This document shows positions 35,749 through 44,215 of a DNA stretch of 64,000 nt, piece by piece (the stretch's first letter is position 1; each line of letters starts with the position of its first letter). The notes under the pieces are model-generated. The model worked only from the letters and a program-made list of their open reading frames with translations. It was not told the DNA's origin and searched no databases. Origin of the DNA: Rhodanobacter sp. (GTDB lineage: Bacteria; Pseudomonadota; Gammaproteobacteria; Xanthomonadales; Rhodanobacteraceae); NCBI GenBank assembly GCA_040371205.1, contig AP031382.1, forward strand, positions 2,787,562 through 2,851,561. Direction: 5' to 3'. The translations under genes were made by a program, and so were the position numbers.

Positions 35749-37776
35749 ATGCTTGAACCAACCGCCCATCCCGCCGCCAGGAGCTTCCTGTTCGGCCGGC
35801 TAACGCTCGACTCGCTGCCGTTCCTGCAGCCCGACCTCGAGGGCCGCATCGTCCTCGTCACCTTCATCGCCGTGTGCCTCGGCGGCCTGGCCCTGCTCGG
35901 CCTGATTACCTACAAGCGCCTGTGGGGCTACTTGTGGAACGAGTGGTTCACCAGCGTGGACCACAAGAAGCTGGGCATCATGTACATGATCCTCGGCACA
36001 GTGATGCTGCTGCGCGGTTTCGCCGACGCCGCGATGATGCGCGCGCAGCAGGCGATCGCCTTCGGCCCGAACATGGGTTACCTGCCGCCCGAGCACTACG
36101 ACCAGATCTTCACGGCGCACGGCTCGATCATGATCTTCTTCGTGGCGATGGCCTACATCGTCGGATTGATCAACTACGTGATGCCGCTGCAGATCGGCTC
36201 GCGCGACGTGGCCTTCCCGTTCCTCAACAACCTGAGCTTCTGGTTCACGTTCTGGGGCGCGATCACCTTCATGGTGTCGCTGTTCGTGGGCGACTTCTCC
36301 ACCGCCGGCTGGCTGGGCTACCCGCCCGTCTCCGAGCTGCAGCAGGGCCCGGGCGTCGACTACTACATCTGGGGCCTGCAGCTGTCCGGCGTGGGCACCC
36401 TGCTCAGCGGCGTCAACTTCGTGGTCACCATCATCAAGATGCGCGCGCCCGGCATGACGATGATGAAGATGCCGGTGTTCACCTGGACCTCGCTGTGCAC
36501 CAGCGGCCTGATCATCGCCACCTTCCCGGTGCTTACCGCCACGCTGTTCCTGCTCTCGCTGGACCGCTACATCGGCACGCACTTCTTCACCAGCGACTTC
36601 GGCGGCAACGTGATGATGTACATCAACCTGATCTGGGTGTGGGGCCACCCGGAGGTGTACATCCTGATCCTGCCGATCTTCGGCATCTACTCCGAGATCG
36701 TGCCCACGTTCTCGGGCAAGCCGCTGTTCGGCTACTCGTCGATGGTGTACGCCACCTGCGCGATCATGATCCTGTCGTACCTGGTCTGGCTGCACCACTT
36801 CTTCACGATGGGCTCGGGCGCGGACGTCAACTCGTTCTTCTCGCTGACCACGATGATCATCTCGATCCCTACGGGCGTGAAGATCTTCAACTGGCTGTTC
36901 ACCATGTACCGCGGCCGCGTGCAGTTCACCGTGCCGATGCTGTGGACGATGGGCTTCCTGTTCACCTTCACCATCGGCGGCATGACCGGCGTGATGCTGT
37001 CGGTGGCGCCGGCCGATTTCCTGCTGCACAACAGCCTGTTCCTGATCGCGCACTTCCACAACGTGATCATCGGCGGCGTGGTGTTCGGCGTGTTCGCGGG
37101 CGTCAACTACTGGTTCCCCAAGGCGTTCGGCTTCAAGCTCGACGAGTTCTGGGGCAAGGTCAGCTTCTGGTGCTGGCAGATCGGCTTCTGGCTGGCGTTC
37201 GGTCCGCTGTACATCATGGGCCTGATGGGCGTGACCCGCCGCCTGAGCCACTTCGACAACCCGGCGCTGCAGCCGTACTTCATCGTCGCCGGCATCGGCG
37301 CCGCGGTGATCGCGCTGGGCATCGGCAGCTTCATCCTGCAGATCGCGGTCAGCATCATGCGCCGCAAGCAGTACGCGGTGGGCGGCGACCCGTGGAACGG
37401 CCGCACGCTGGAATGGGCCACCTCCTCGCCGCCGCCGGACTACAACTTCGCGTTCACACCCAACGTGCATCAACGCGACGCCTGGATGGACATGAAGAAG
37501 CACGGCTACCAGCGCCCGCTGGAAGGCTTCAACGACATCCACATGCCGAAGAACACCGCCGCCGGCGTGGTCATCGGCGTGCTGTCCTTCGCCTGCTGCT
37601 TCGGCCTGGTCTGGTACATCTGGTGGCTGGCCGTGGCGTCCTTCGTCGGCGTGATCGTCGCCAGCATCGTCCACACCTTCAATTACCGCCGCGACTACCA
37701 CATCCCGAAGGATGAAGTCCGCGCGTTCGAACACAGCGGCAACTGGCAGGACGCCGCCCAGGGAGCACACGCATGA
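35749..37776 (+). CDS. cyoB: Cytochrome o ubiquinol oxidase subunit I
   Basis: 675 residues, the catalytic heme-copper subunit of the bo3-type terminal oxidase with about 15 membrane helices. Key residues are in place: low-spin heme His in [13 protein letters not shown], CuB His and cross-linked Tyr in [16 protein letters not shown], CuB His pair in [10 protein letters not shown], heme ligands in [16 protein letters not shown], and the quinol-site region [15 protein letters not shown]. Overlaps cyoC by 4 bp. The enzyme oxidises ubiquinol, reduces oxygen and pumps protons. Confidence 0.97.
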   Translation: MLEPTAHPAARSFLFGRLTLDSLPFLQPDLEGRIVLVTFIAVCLGGLALLGLITYKRLWGYLWNEWFTSVDHKKLGIMYMILGTVMLLRGFADAAMMRAQQAIAFGPNMGYLPPEHYDQIFTAHGSIMIFFVAMAYIVGLINYVMPLQIGSRDVAFPFLNNLSFWFTFWGAITFMVSLFVGDFSTAGWLGYPPVSELQQGPGVDYYIWGLQLSGVGTLLSGVNFVVTIIKMRAPGMTMMKMPVFTWTSLCTSGLIIATFPVLTATLFLLSLDRYIGTHFFTSDFGGNVMMYINLIWVWGHPEVYILILPIFGIYSEIVPTFSGKPLFGYSSMVYATCAIMILSYLVWLHHFFTMGSGADVNSFFSLTTMIISIPTGVKIFNWLFTMYRGRVQFTVPMLWTMGFLFTFTIGGMTGVMLSVAPADFLLHNSLFLIAHFHNVIIGGVVFGVFAGVNYWFPKAFGFKLDEFWGKVSFWCWQIGFWLAFGPLYIMGLMGVTRRLSHFDNPALQPYFIVAGIGAAVIALGIGSFILQIAVSIMRRKQYAVGGDPWNGRTLEWATSSPPPDYNFAFTPNVHQRDAWMDMKKHGYQRPLEGFNDIHMPKNTAAGVVIGVLSFACCFGLVWYIWWLAVASFVGVIVASIVHTFNYRRDYHIPKDEVRAFEHSGNWQDAAQGAHA

Positions 37777-38390
37777 GCAGCATGGCTGTCGATACCGCAC
37801 GATCGCCATTCCTCTGCCACGAGGAACCGCACGCGCACAACGGAACCCTGCTCGGGTTCTGGATCTACCTGATGAGCGACTGCTTCATCTTCGCGTCGCT
37901 GTTCGCCTGCTACGCGGTGCTCGGCACCAACACCGCGGGCGGCCCGAGCGCGGCGCAGGTGCTCGACCTGCACGGCCTCGCGGTGAATACCGCGCTGCTG
38001 CTGATCTCGTCGGTGACCTTCGGCTTTGCGATGCTGGAGATGGCGCGCAAGCGCAAGGGCGCCGTGCTGGCGTGGCTGGCCGTGTCCGGCCTGCTTGCCG
38101 CGGGCTTCGTGACGCTGGAAATCCGCGAGTTCCTGGGCATGATCGCCGACGGCGCCGGCCCAGACCGCAGCGCCTTCCTGTCCTCGTTCTTCACCCTGGT
38201 CGGCACGCACGGCCTGCACGTGTCGGTCGGCATCCTGTGGCTGATCGTGCTGATGGTGCAGTTGGGCAAGCACGGCTTCAACGAAGCCAACATCCGCCGC
38301 CTGCAATGCCTCAGCATGTTCTGGCACTTCCTCGACCTGGTATGGGTCGGCGTCTTCAGCTTCGTCTATCTGGCAGGTGTGCTGCGATGA
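37773..38390 (+). CDS. cyoC: Cytochrome o ubiquinol oxidase subunit III
   Basis: 205 residues with five membrane helices. Motifs [20 protein letters not shown], the [20 protein letters not shown] segment and the C-terminal [20 protein letters not shown] are characteristic of CyoC. Overlaps cyoB and cyoD by 4 bp each (ATGA), so all three are translationally coupled. Confidence 0.96.
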   Translation: MSSMAVDTARSPFLCHEEPHAHNGTLLGFWIYLMSDCFIFASLFACYAVLGTNTAGGPSAAQVLDLHGLAVNTALLLISSVTFGFAMLEMARKRKGAVLAWLAVSGLLAAGFVTLEIREFLGMIADGAGPDRSAFLSSFFTLVGTHGLHVSVGILWLIVLMVQLGKHGFNEANIRRLQCLSMFWHFLDLVWVGVFSFVYLAGVLR

Positions 38391-38767
38391 GCCATTCCCA
38401 CTCCCACGACCACGCCGCGCATGGCCACGGCGAACAGCCCAGCCACGGCAGCCTGCGCAGCTACCTGACCGGTTTCGTGCTGGCGAGCATCCTCACCGTC
38501 ATCCCGTTCTGGCTGGTGATGGGCCATGTGTTCCAGAGCCACTGGCTGACCATCACCCTGGTGCTGCTGCTGGCCGTCGTGCAGATCCTCGTGCACGTCA
38601 TCTACTTCCTGCACCTCGACACGCGCTCGGAAGGCGGCTGGAACATGCTGTCCTTCGTCTTCACCATCGTGCTGGTGGTGATCGTGCTGGGTGCATCGAT
38701 CTGGGTGATGTACAACGAGAACTCCCTGATGATGCCGATGTCGCAGCAATCGCACCAAGGCACGTGA
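38387..38767 (+). CDS. cyoD: Cytochrome o ubiquinol oxidase subunit IV
   Basis: 126 residues with three membrane helices and a His-rich N-terminus ([15 protein letters not shown]). LRSYLTGFVLASILTVIPFW and VQILVHVIYFLHLDTRSEGG are CyoD signatures. It closes the operon; a strong bidirectional terminator follows at 38840-38865. No cyoE (heme O synthase) gene follows, although one is needed for a bo3-type enzyme, so it must be elsewhere. Confidence 0.95.
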   Translation: MSHSHSHDHAAHGHGEQPSHGSLRSYLTGFVLASILTVIPFWLVMGHVFQSHWLTITLVLLLAVVQILVHVIYFLHLDTRSEGGWNMLSFVFTIVLVVIVLGASIWVMYNENSLMMPMSQQSHQGT

Positions 38768-38839
38768 GCTTGGCGCATCGGCGGCCGCTCGCGGTCGCCG
38801 ATGCCGCACATACGGCCGTCCATGGCCGCTCCGCTCAGG

Positions 38840-38865
38840 AAAAAGCCGGCATCGCCGGCTTTTTC
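38840..38865. terminator. Bidirectional terminator between cyoD and the MFS gene
   Basis: AAAAAGCCGGC, loop ATC, GCCGGCTTTTT: a perfect stem flanked by A- and T-runs, giving an intrinsic terminator in both directions for the converging cyo operon and the minus-strand MFS gene. Confidence 0.85.
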
Positions 38866-38904
38866 CGTTTCTGCCGGCCGTGTGCGCCGAGCCGGCAACA
38901 CGCT

Positions 38905-40197
38905 TCAACGCACCCCGCGCACCGGCAGGATCGCCCAGGCGCCCAGCGCAACCAGAGCCGCCGCCACGGCGAACAGCACCGAATAGCTGCCGTCGCCCAG
39001 TCGCAGGATGACCGGCGCAATGGCCGGCATCAGCGATTGCGGCATGACGCTGGCGATGTTGAAGATGCCCAGGTTCCTCGCCGCGTGGGTTTCGCGCTCC
39101 GGCAGCACATCGGTCACCAGCGCGAGATCGACCGCCACGTACACGCCCTGCGCGACGCCCGCGGCCGCCATGCCGACGAGGAACAGCGACAACGAGGCGG
39201 CGAAGGCGATCAGCAGCAGGGCCAGCGCGTAGAACAGCGCCGCGCCGCAGACGAAGGCCTTGCGCCGCCCGACAGCATCCGACAAGCCGCCCCCTGCCGC
39301 GCTGAACACGGCCACCGCGCAGGACTGCACAAGGGTGGACAGGAAGATCAGGTGCGGCGCCTCGGCCGGCACACGTCCCAGGTGCTGTATCAGGTAGAAC
39401 TCCTGATAGGTCATCAGCAGCGCGACACCGGTGAAGAGCAGGAAGCGGCTGCTCCATACCCAGGCAAAGTCGGGAAAACGCAGCGGATGGATCCAGAAGC
39501 TGCCGAGGAATTCACGCCACCCGTAGCGAGGGCGCTGCGCCACCGCCAGGCGGCGATCCGGCAACACCATGGCCAAGGCAAACGCGCCCGCCAGCGCAAA
39601 GGCCGCGGGCAACAGGAAGATGGCGAGTGTGGAGTGCTCGACGGCCTGTACCAGGAAGGTGCCCGCCGTCATGCCCAGCGGCAGGCTGACGCCCACGATG
39701 CCGGATACCGTGCCGCGCTGGGCCGCCGGAATCTGGTCGGAGAAGATCGCCACCAGTGCGGCCAGCTCCGCATTGCAGGCGAGCTGCGTCAGGCACCAGC
39801 CGAGCAGAAGCACGGGAATCGACGACGCCGTCGCGATGACCGCCAGGCCCGCGAAGCCGCCCAGCGCTCCGGCGATCAGCCAGGGGCGGCGCATGCCGAA
39901 GGACGACACCGTGCGGTCGGACAGACGCCCGAAGAACGGATTGCCGAACAGCGCGAGCAGCGCCCCCACGCTCACCACCAGCGACAAGCTGCCGGCGGCA
40001 TCCGCCGGCGCGATCTGGCGCACGCGCAGGCCCAGCCCTACCAGGATCGGCGGCAGCAGCGCCATCCACAGGCCCGTATAGGCCATACCGTAGGCGGCAA
40101 TGAACGGCCAGCCGACGCGGGCCGCATCGGCGTTCGCCGCAGCCGGCGGCACTCCCTGCATGGCAGCTTCGGCGTTGTCGTCGGTCACCCTGCACAT
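38905..40197 (-). CDS. MFS transporter, probable sugar permease
   Basis: About 430 residues, 12 predicted membrane helices, with the MFS loop GNPFFGRLSDRTVSSFGMRR between helices 2 and 3 and GGGLSDAVGRRKAFVCGAAL in the second half. The pattern GRLSDRTxSxxGxRRP resembles sugar permeases of the SLC45/GPH-like group found next to glycosidases. It follows a LacI-type regulator on the same strand by 55 bp and faces away from the GH3 and TonB receptor genes, so it probably imports the oligosaccharide or glucose released there. Start at 40197 chosen; 40161 is an alternative. Confidence 0.75.
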   Translation of the reverse strand: MCRVTDDNAEAAMQGVPPAAANADAARVGWPFIAAYGMAYTGLWMALLPPILVGLGLRVRQIAPADAAGSLSLVVSVGALLALFGNPFFGRLSDRTVSSFGMRRPWLIAGALGGFAGLAVIATASSIPVLLLGWCLTQLACNAELAALVAIFSDQIPAAQRGTVSGIVGVSLPLGMTAGTFLVQAVEHSTLAIFLLPAAFALAGAFALAMVLPDRRLAVAQRPRYGWREFLGSFWIHPLRFPDFAWVWSSRFLLFTGVALLMTYQEFYLIQHLGRVPAEAPHLIFLSTLVQSCAVAVFSAAGGGLSDAVGRRKAFVCGAALFYALALLLIAFAASLSLFLVGMAAAGVAQGVYVAVDLALVTDVLPERETHAARNLGIFNIASVMPQSLMPAIAPVILRLGDGSYSVLFAVAAALVALGAWAILPVRGVR

Positions 40198-40252
40198 CCC
40201 CGTGAAGCCGCCGGCCGGCCCCTTGCGGACCCGGCGGCAGCACGAGGCCATC

Positions 40253-41266
40253 CTACGGCTTTCCGGGACCCGCCGTGGATGCGCGCAAATGTATCTGGTA
40301 GGGCACGCGCGCCTGCTGCCGCAAGGCCGGGTCGCGGATCGACTGCAGGACGCTTTCGGCGGCCAGGCAGCCGATCTCCCGGCACGGTTGTCGCACCGTG
40401 GTCAGGCCGGGCGAAACGAGCAGCGAGGCGGGCGTGTCGTCGAAGCCGCAAACCGACAGGTCGCCGGGAATGCTCAAGCCGCGCTCGTAGGCTTCGCGCA
40501 TCACGCCGCAGGCCATGTCGTCGTTCGCCGCGAAGATCGCCGTGGGCGGACGGCGCCGGTCGAGCAAGGCCTTGGCCCCGGCCGCGCCCGACCCGAAGGT
40601 GAAATCGCCCGCCACCACGAGCGACTCGTCGAAGGCGATGCCTGCCCGGCGCAGCGCATCGCGGTAGCCGCTGAGCCGCCACACATGCGCGCCATGGCCT
40701 TTCAGTCCGGTGATGTGGCCGATCCGCCGGTGCCCCAGCGAAATCAGGTGCTCGACGATGTCCGCGGCCGCCCTGCGCTCGTCGAAGCCGATGTCGATGC
40801 GCGACTGGCGGAGCTTCGAGGAAATCGTGGAATAGGGAATTTCCAACTCGTCGAGCCGCTGCAGCAGCCGGGCGTTGTTGGCGTGCGGCGGCACCAGCAC
40901 CAGCGCGTCCGGGCGATGCTGCGCCACGAAACCGTCGATCTGCGCGGCCAGGTCGTCGGTCGATTCGAACGGGTGCAGCACCGCGTTGTACGGCGTCCCC
41001 TTGCAGGCCTGCAGCACGCCGACGATCAACTCCATCGTGTAGCTGGAGCCGGCCATCGGGTTGTCGTACAGCAGCGCGACCAGATACGAGCGGTTCCCCG
41101 CCAGCCCGCGCGCCGACGGGTTAGGCACGTAGTTCAGCGCGAGGATCGAGGCCTCGATGCGCGCGCGCAGCTTCGGCCGCACGTTCGGATATCCGTTGAG
41201 GACACGGGACACTGTTTTGGTGGATACGCCGGCATGCGCAGCGACATCTTCGATTCTCGCAGGCAT
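40253..41266 (-). CDS. LacI-family transcriptional regulator
   Basis: 337 residues. The N-terminal HTH and hinge read IEDVAAHAGVSTKTVSRVLN, followed by a periplasmic-binding-protein-like ligand domain with SYLVALLYDNPMAGSSYTME, LGHRRIGHITGLKGHGAHVW, TAIFAANDDMACGVM and LSVCGFDDTPAS. It probably represses the divergent GH3-TonB receptor genes and its own operon with the MFS permease, with a sugar as inducer. ATG at 41266 puts the HTH at the very N-terminus, as usual in the family. Confidence 0.92.
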   Translation of the reverse strand: MPARIEDVAAHAGVSTKTVSRVLNGYPNVRPKLRARIEASILALNYVPNPSARGLAGNRSYLVALLYDNPMAGSSYTMELIVGVLQACKGTPYNAVLHPFESTDDLAAQIDGFVAQHRPDALVLVPPHANNARLLQRLDELEIPYSTISSKLRQSRIDIGFDERRAAADIVEHLISLGHRRIGHITGLKGHGAHVWRLSGYRDALRRAGIAFDESLVVAGDFTFGSGAAGAKALLDRRRPPTAIFAANDDMACGVMREAYERGLSIPGDLSVCGFDDTPASLLVSPGLTTVRQPCREIGCLAAESVLQSIRDPALRQQARVPYQIHLRASTAGPGKP

Positions 41267-41377
41267 GTACGGCCTCCCCCGTGTGACGAGCAGCGCCACA
41301 TGCTACCTGAAGTAAGCGCCCCGTGACCGGTCGCGGCCGCCTGTTCCGGTCAAAAAGTCCAGCGCTTGTATTTTCTG

Positions 41378-41406
41378 TTGACAGCGCATGTATGTTTGAC
41401 TAGCTT
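41378..41406 (+). promoter_or_regulatory. Sigma-70 promoter for the GH3/TonB receptor operon
   Basis: TTGACA at 41378-41383 (perfect -35) is followed by a 17-bp spacer and TAGCTT at 41401-41406 (-10). It lies in the 301-bp divergent region between lacI (minus) and the GH3 gene (plus), about 160 bp before the GH3 start. The surrounding sequence is AT-richer than its neighbours. A LacI-type operator should overlap it, but no obvious palindrome with a central CG could be singled out. The remainder of 41267-41567 shows no gene. Confidence 0.55.
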
Positions 41407-41567
41407 GCGGCGGGCGCAGGCAAAGCCACGCGCTGCAGCGCACAACAAACAGACGCATAAAAAACAGGATGGAGCCGAGGGGAAAAGCTCCATCCGACGG
41501 CTCGCTGGCGACGCCCGGCGACCATGGGGTTCGACGGGATACACGCGACATGCGAGGGACAGGGTTG

Positions 41568-44156
41568 ATGAATGCTCGTCACTGGAGTCGGCTGGCCACG
41601 ATGGTGGCCGTGGCGTGCGTAGCTTCCGGCCAGGCGGCCGCCCAGGACGTGCCATCCGTCACGCACTACGCCGACTGGCCGGCGATCGAGGGCCCCTACG
41701 GCAACGATGCCGCGCTCGATGCGCGCGTGCATCGGATCGTGGCCGGCATGACGCTGGCGCAGAAGGTCGGCCAGATGACCCAGGCGGAGATCAAGTCGAT
41801 CACGCCGGACGAGGTGCGCCGCTACTACATCGGCTCGGTGCTCAACGGCGGCGGCACGTGGCCGAACAACGACAAGCACGCCTCGATCAAGGACTGGCTG
41901 GCGCTCGCGGACAGCTACTACGACGCCTCCATGCACACCGACATGGCGGTGAAGATCCCGGTCATCTGGGGCACCGACGCGGTACACGGCGACAACAACG
42001 TGTTCGGCGCCACGCTGTTCCCGCACAACGCGGGCCTGGGCGCGACGCACGATGCGGAGCTGGTGCGCGAGATCGGCGCCGCCACCGCCAAGGCCGTGCG
42101 CGCCACCGGCGTCACCTGGGCCTTCGCCCCCACGCTGGCGGTGGCGCAGAACGTGCGCTGGGGCCGCAGCTACGAAAGCTTCTCCAGCGAGCCGCAGTGG
42201 GTGCGCGCCTACGCGCGCGCCTACATCGAGGGCATGCAGGGCGCGTTCGGCCCGCGCAACGTGATGGCCACCGCCAAGCATTTCGTCGGCGACGGCGCCA
42301 CGTGGCAGGGCGTCGACCAGGGCCAGGCCCGCGTCGACAAGTCCACCATGATCAACGTGCACGGCGCCGGTTATTTCGGCGCGCTGCAGGCCGGCGTACT
42401 CAGCGTGATGGCCTCGTTCAACAGCTGGGACGACCGCGCCGACGGCGTGGACTACGGCAAGATGTCCGGCTCGCGCGCATTGCTCACCGGCGCGCTGAAG
42501 CAGAAGATGGGCTTCCGCGGCTTCGTGGTGTCGGACTGGAACGCCATCGGCCAACTGCCCGGCTGCAGCAACGCGGACTGCCCCCAGGCGATCAACGCCG
42601 GCATCGACATGGCGATGGTGCCGTCCGACTGGAAAGCCTTCATCGCCAACACCGTGCGCGAAGTGCGCGACGGCCAGATCCCGATGGCGCGCATCGACGA
42701 CGCGGTGAGCCGCATCGTGCGCGCCAAGCTGCGCATGGGCCTGTTCGACGGCAAGCGACCCTCGCAGCTGCCCGGCGCCGGCGACGCCGGCCTGCTGCAG
42801 GACCGCGCGCTGGCACGGCGTGCGGTGCGCGAATCGCTGGTGCTGCTGAAGAACAACCGCAACGTGCTGCCGCTGAAGCGCGGCATGAAGCTGCTGGTGG
42901 TCGGCAAGAGCGCGGACAGCCTGCCCAACCAGGCCGGCGGCTGGTCGCTCACCTGGCAGGGCACCGACAACACCAACGCCGACTTCCCCGACGCGCAAAG
43001 CATCCTCGGCGGCCTGCGCGACGCCGATGGCGCGGCCAACGTCACCTTCAGCGAGAACGGGCTGGGTGTGGACGCGAAGGACTACGACGCCATCGTGGCG
43101 GTGGTCGGCGAAACGCCGTCGGCGGAGATGATGGGCGACATCGCGCCCTCCTCGACGCTGCGCTTCGGCGACCGCTACCCGGAAGACGCGGCGCTGCTGC
43201 GCAAGGTGGCGAAGTCCGGCAAGCCGCTGGTGGTGGTGTTCGTGGCGGGGCGGCCCTTGTTCGTGAATTCCCTGCTCAATCTTTCCAGCGCCTTCGTGAT
43301 GGCCTGGTTGCCCGGCAGCGAGGGTGGCGGCGTGGCCGACGTGCTGTTTGCCGCAGCCGACGGCCAGCGGCGCGACAACTTCACCGGCACGCTGCCGCGG
43401 CCCTGGCCGGGCGTGCCCTGCCCCTACGCCGCGCACGCCGGCGCATCGGCCTGGTTGTTCGCGCCGGGTTACGGCCTGCGCTACCCCACCCGGCACGACC
43501 TGCCGGCACTGCCCGAACATGCCGACGTGAAGGCCTGCGCCGACGCTTCCAGCCTGCCGATCTTCCACACCCTGGCCGTTGCGCCGTTCACGCTGTACCT
43601 CGCCGACGCGGCGCACGGCGCGCAAGCCGTGGGTTCGGACTTGAACGGCAGCATCGCGTGGCCCGCCGACCGCCCGCTGCTGCGCCTGCGCACCGCGCAG
43701 ATTGACACGCAGCAGGATGCCAAGGCCATCGAATGGCTGGGGGCTGGACGGTTCCTCGCGCGCAGCGCGAAGCCGGTCGACCTGACCCGGCTGGCCGCCG
43801 CACACGCGGCGCTGCAGTTCGACGTGGTGATCCAGGCGCCGGCCAAGGGTCCGGTGATCCTGCGCATGGAGTGCGGCGCCGGTTGCGGCACCGGCGCGCA
43901 GGCCGGCCTCGATCTCGGCCCGGTGTTCGCCGGCTACGCCGCCGGCACGCGGCAAAGCGTGTCGATCCCATTGGAGTGTTTCGCCAGGCAGGGCGTGAAC
44001 CTGGCACACGTCGATGTGCCGTTCGAAATCGAAGCCGATGCGCCGTTCGCCGCATCCTTCGCCGATATTCGCGTCAGCTCCACGGCCACCGCGAACCGCC
44101 ACGATCTGCCATGCGCCAGTTTGGGGAAACCGGCCGGCAGCATCGGCAACAAGTGA
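41568..44156 (+). CDS. Glycoside hydrolase family 3 beta-glucosidase, exported
   Basis: 862 residues with a signal peptide (MVAVACVASGQAAAQ, cleavage after about residue 26). The GH3 N-terminal barrel shows MTLAQKVGQMTQAEIK, IPVIWGTDAVHGDNNVFGAT, NVMATAKHFVGDGATWQGVD and the nucleophile Asp323 in GFVVSDWNAIGQL. The GH3 C-terminal domain follows (RESLVLLKNNRNVLPLKRG, VVGETPSAEMMGD), and the last ~170 residues look like an extra beta-sandwich as in 1,3/1,4-beta-glucan exohydrolases. Likely a periplasmic exo-beta-glucosidase on cello- or other beta-gluco-oligosaccharides. The ATG at 41568 follows AGGGACAGGGTTG. The TonB receptor starts 60 bp later, suggesting co-transcription. Confidence 0.92.
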   Translation: MNARHWSRLATMVAVACVASGQAAAQDVPSVTHYADWPAIEGPYGNDAALDARVHRIVAGMTLAQKVGQMTQAEIKSITPDEVRRYYIGSVLNGGGTWPNNDKHASIKDWLALADSYYDASMHTDMAVKIPVIWGTDAVHGDNNVFGATLFPHNAGLGATHDAELVREIGAATAKAVRATGVTWAFAPTLAVAQNVRWGRSYESFSSEPQWVRAYARAYIEGMQGAFGPRNVMATAKHFVGDGATWQGVDQGQARVDKSTMINVHGAGYFGALQAGVLSVMASFNSWDDRADGVDYGKMSGSRALLTGALKQKMGFRGFVVSDWNAIGQLPGCSNADCPQAINAGIDMAMVPSDWKAFIANTVREVRDGQIPMARIDDAVSRIVRAKLRMGLFDGKRPSQLPGAGDAGLLQDRALARRAVRESLVLLKNNRNVLPLKRGMKLLVVGKSADSLPNQAGGWSLTWQGTDNTNADFPDAQSILGGLRDADGAANVTFSENGLGVDAKDYDAIVAVVGETPSAEMMGDIAPSSTLRFGDRYPEDAALLRKVAKSGKPLVVVFVAGRPLFVNSLLNLSSAFVMAWLPGSEGGGVADVLFAAADGQRRDNFTGTLPRPWPGVPCPYAAHAGASAWLFAPGYGLRYPTRHDLPALPEHADVKACADASSLPIFHTLAVAPFTLYLADAAHGAQAVGSDLNGSIAWPADRPLLRLRTAQIDTQQDAKAIEWLGAGRFLARSAKPVDLTRLAAAHAALQFDVVIQAPAKGPVILRMECGAGCGTGAQAGLDLGPVFAGYAAGTRQSVSIPLECFARQGVNLAHVDVPFEIEADAPFAASFADIRVSSTATANRHDLPCASLGKPAGSIGNK

Positions 44157-44215
44157 CAAACAACGCGGCGCAAGGCCGCAACAATCGAAAACTCATTGGA
44201 TGTCCGGAGGGGAAG

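Noticed and set aside
35800-37809. Long minus-strand frame opposite cyoB
   Set aside because: Low-complexity His/Asp/Glu/Ala product, antisense shadow of a conserved oxidase gene.
41400-44159. Long minus-strand frame opposite the GH3 gene
   Set aside because: No recognisable domains; GH3 motifs on the plus strand are unambiguous.
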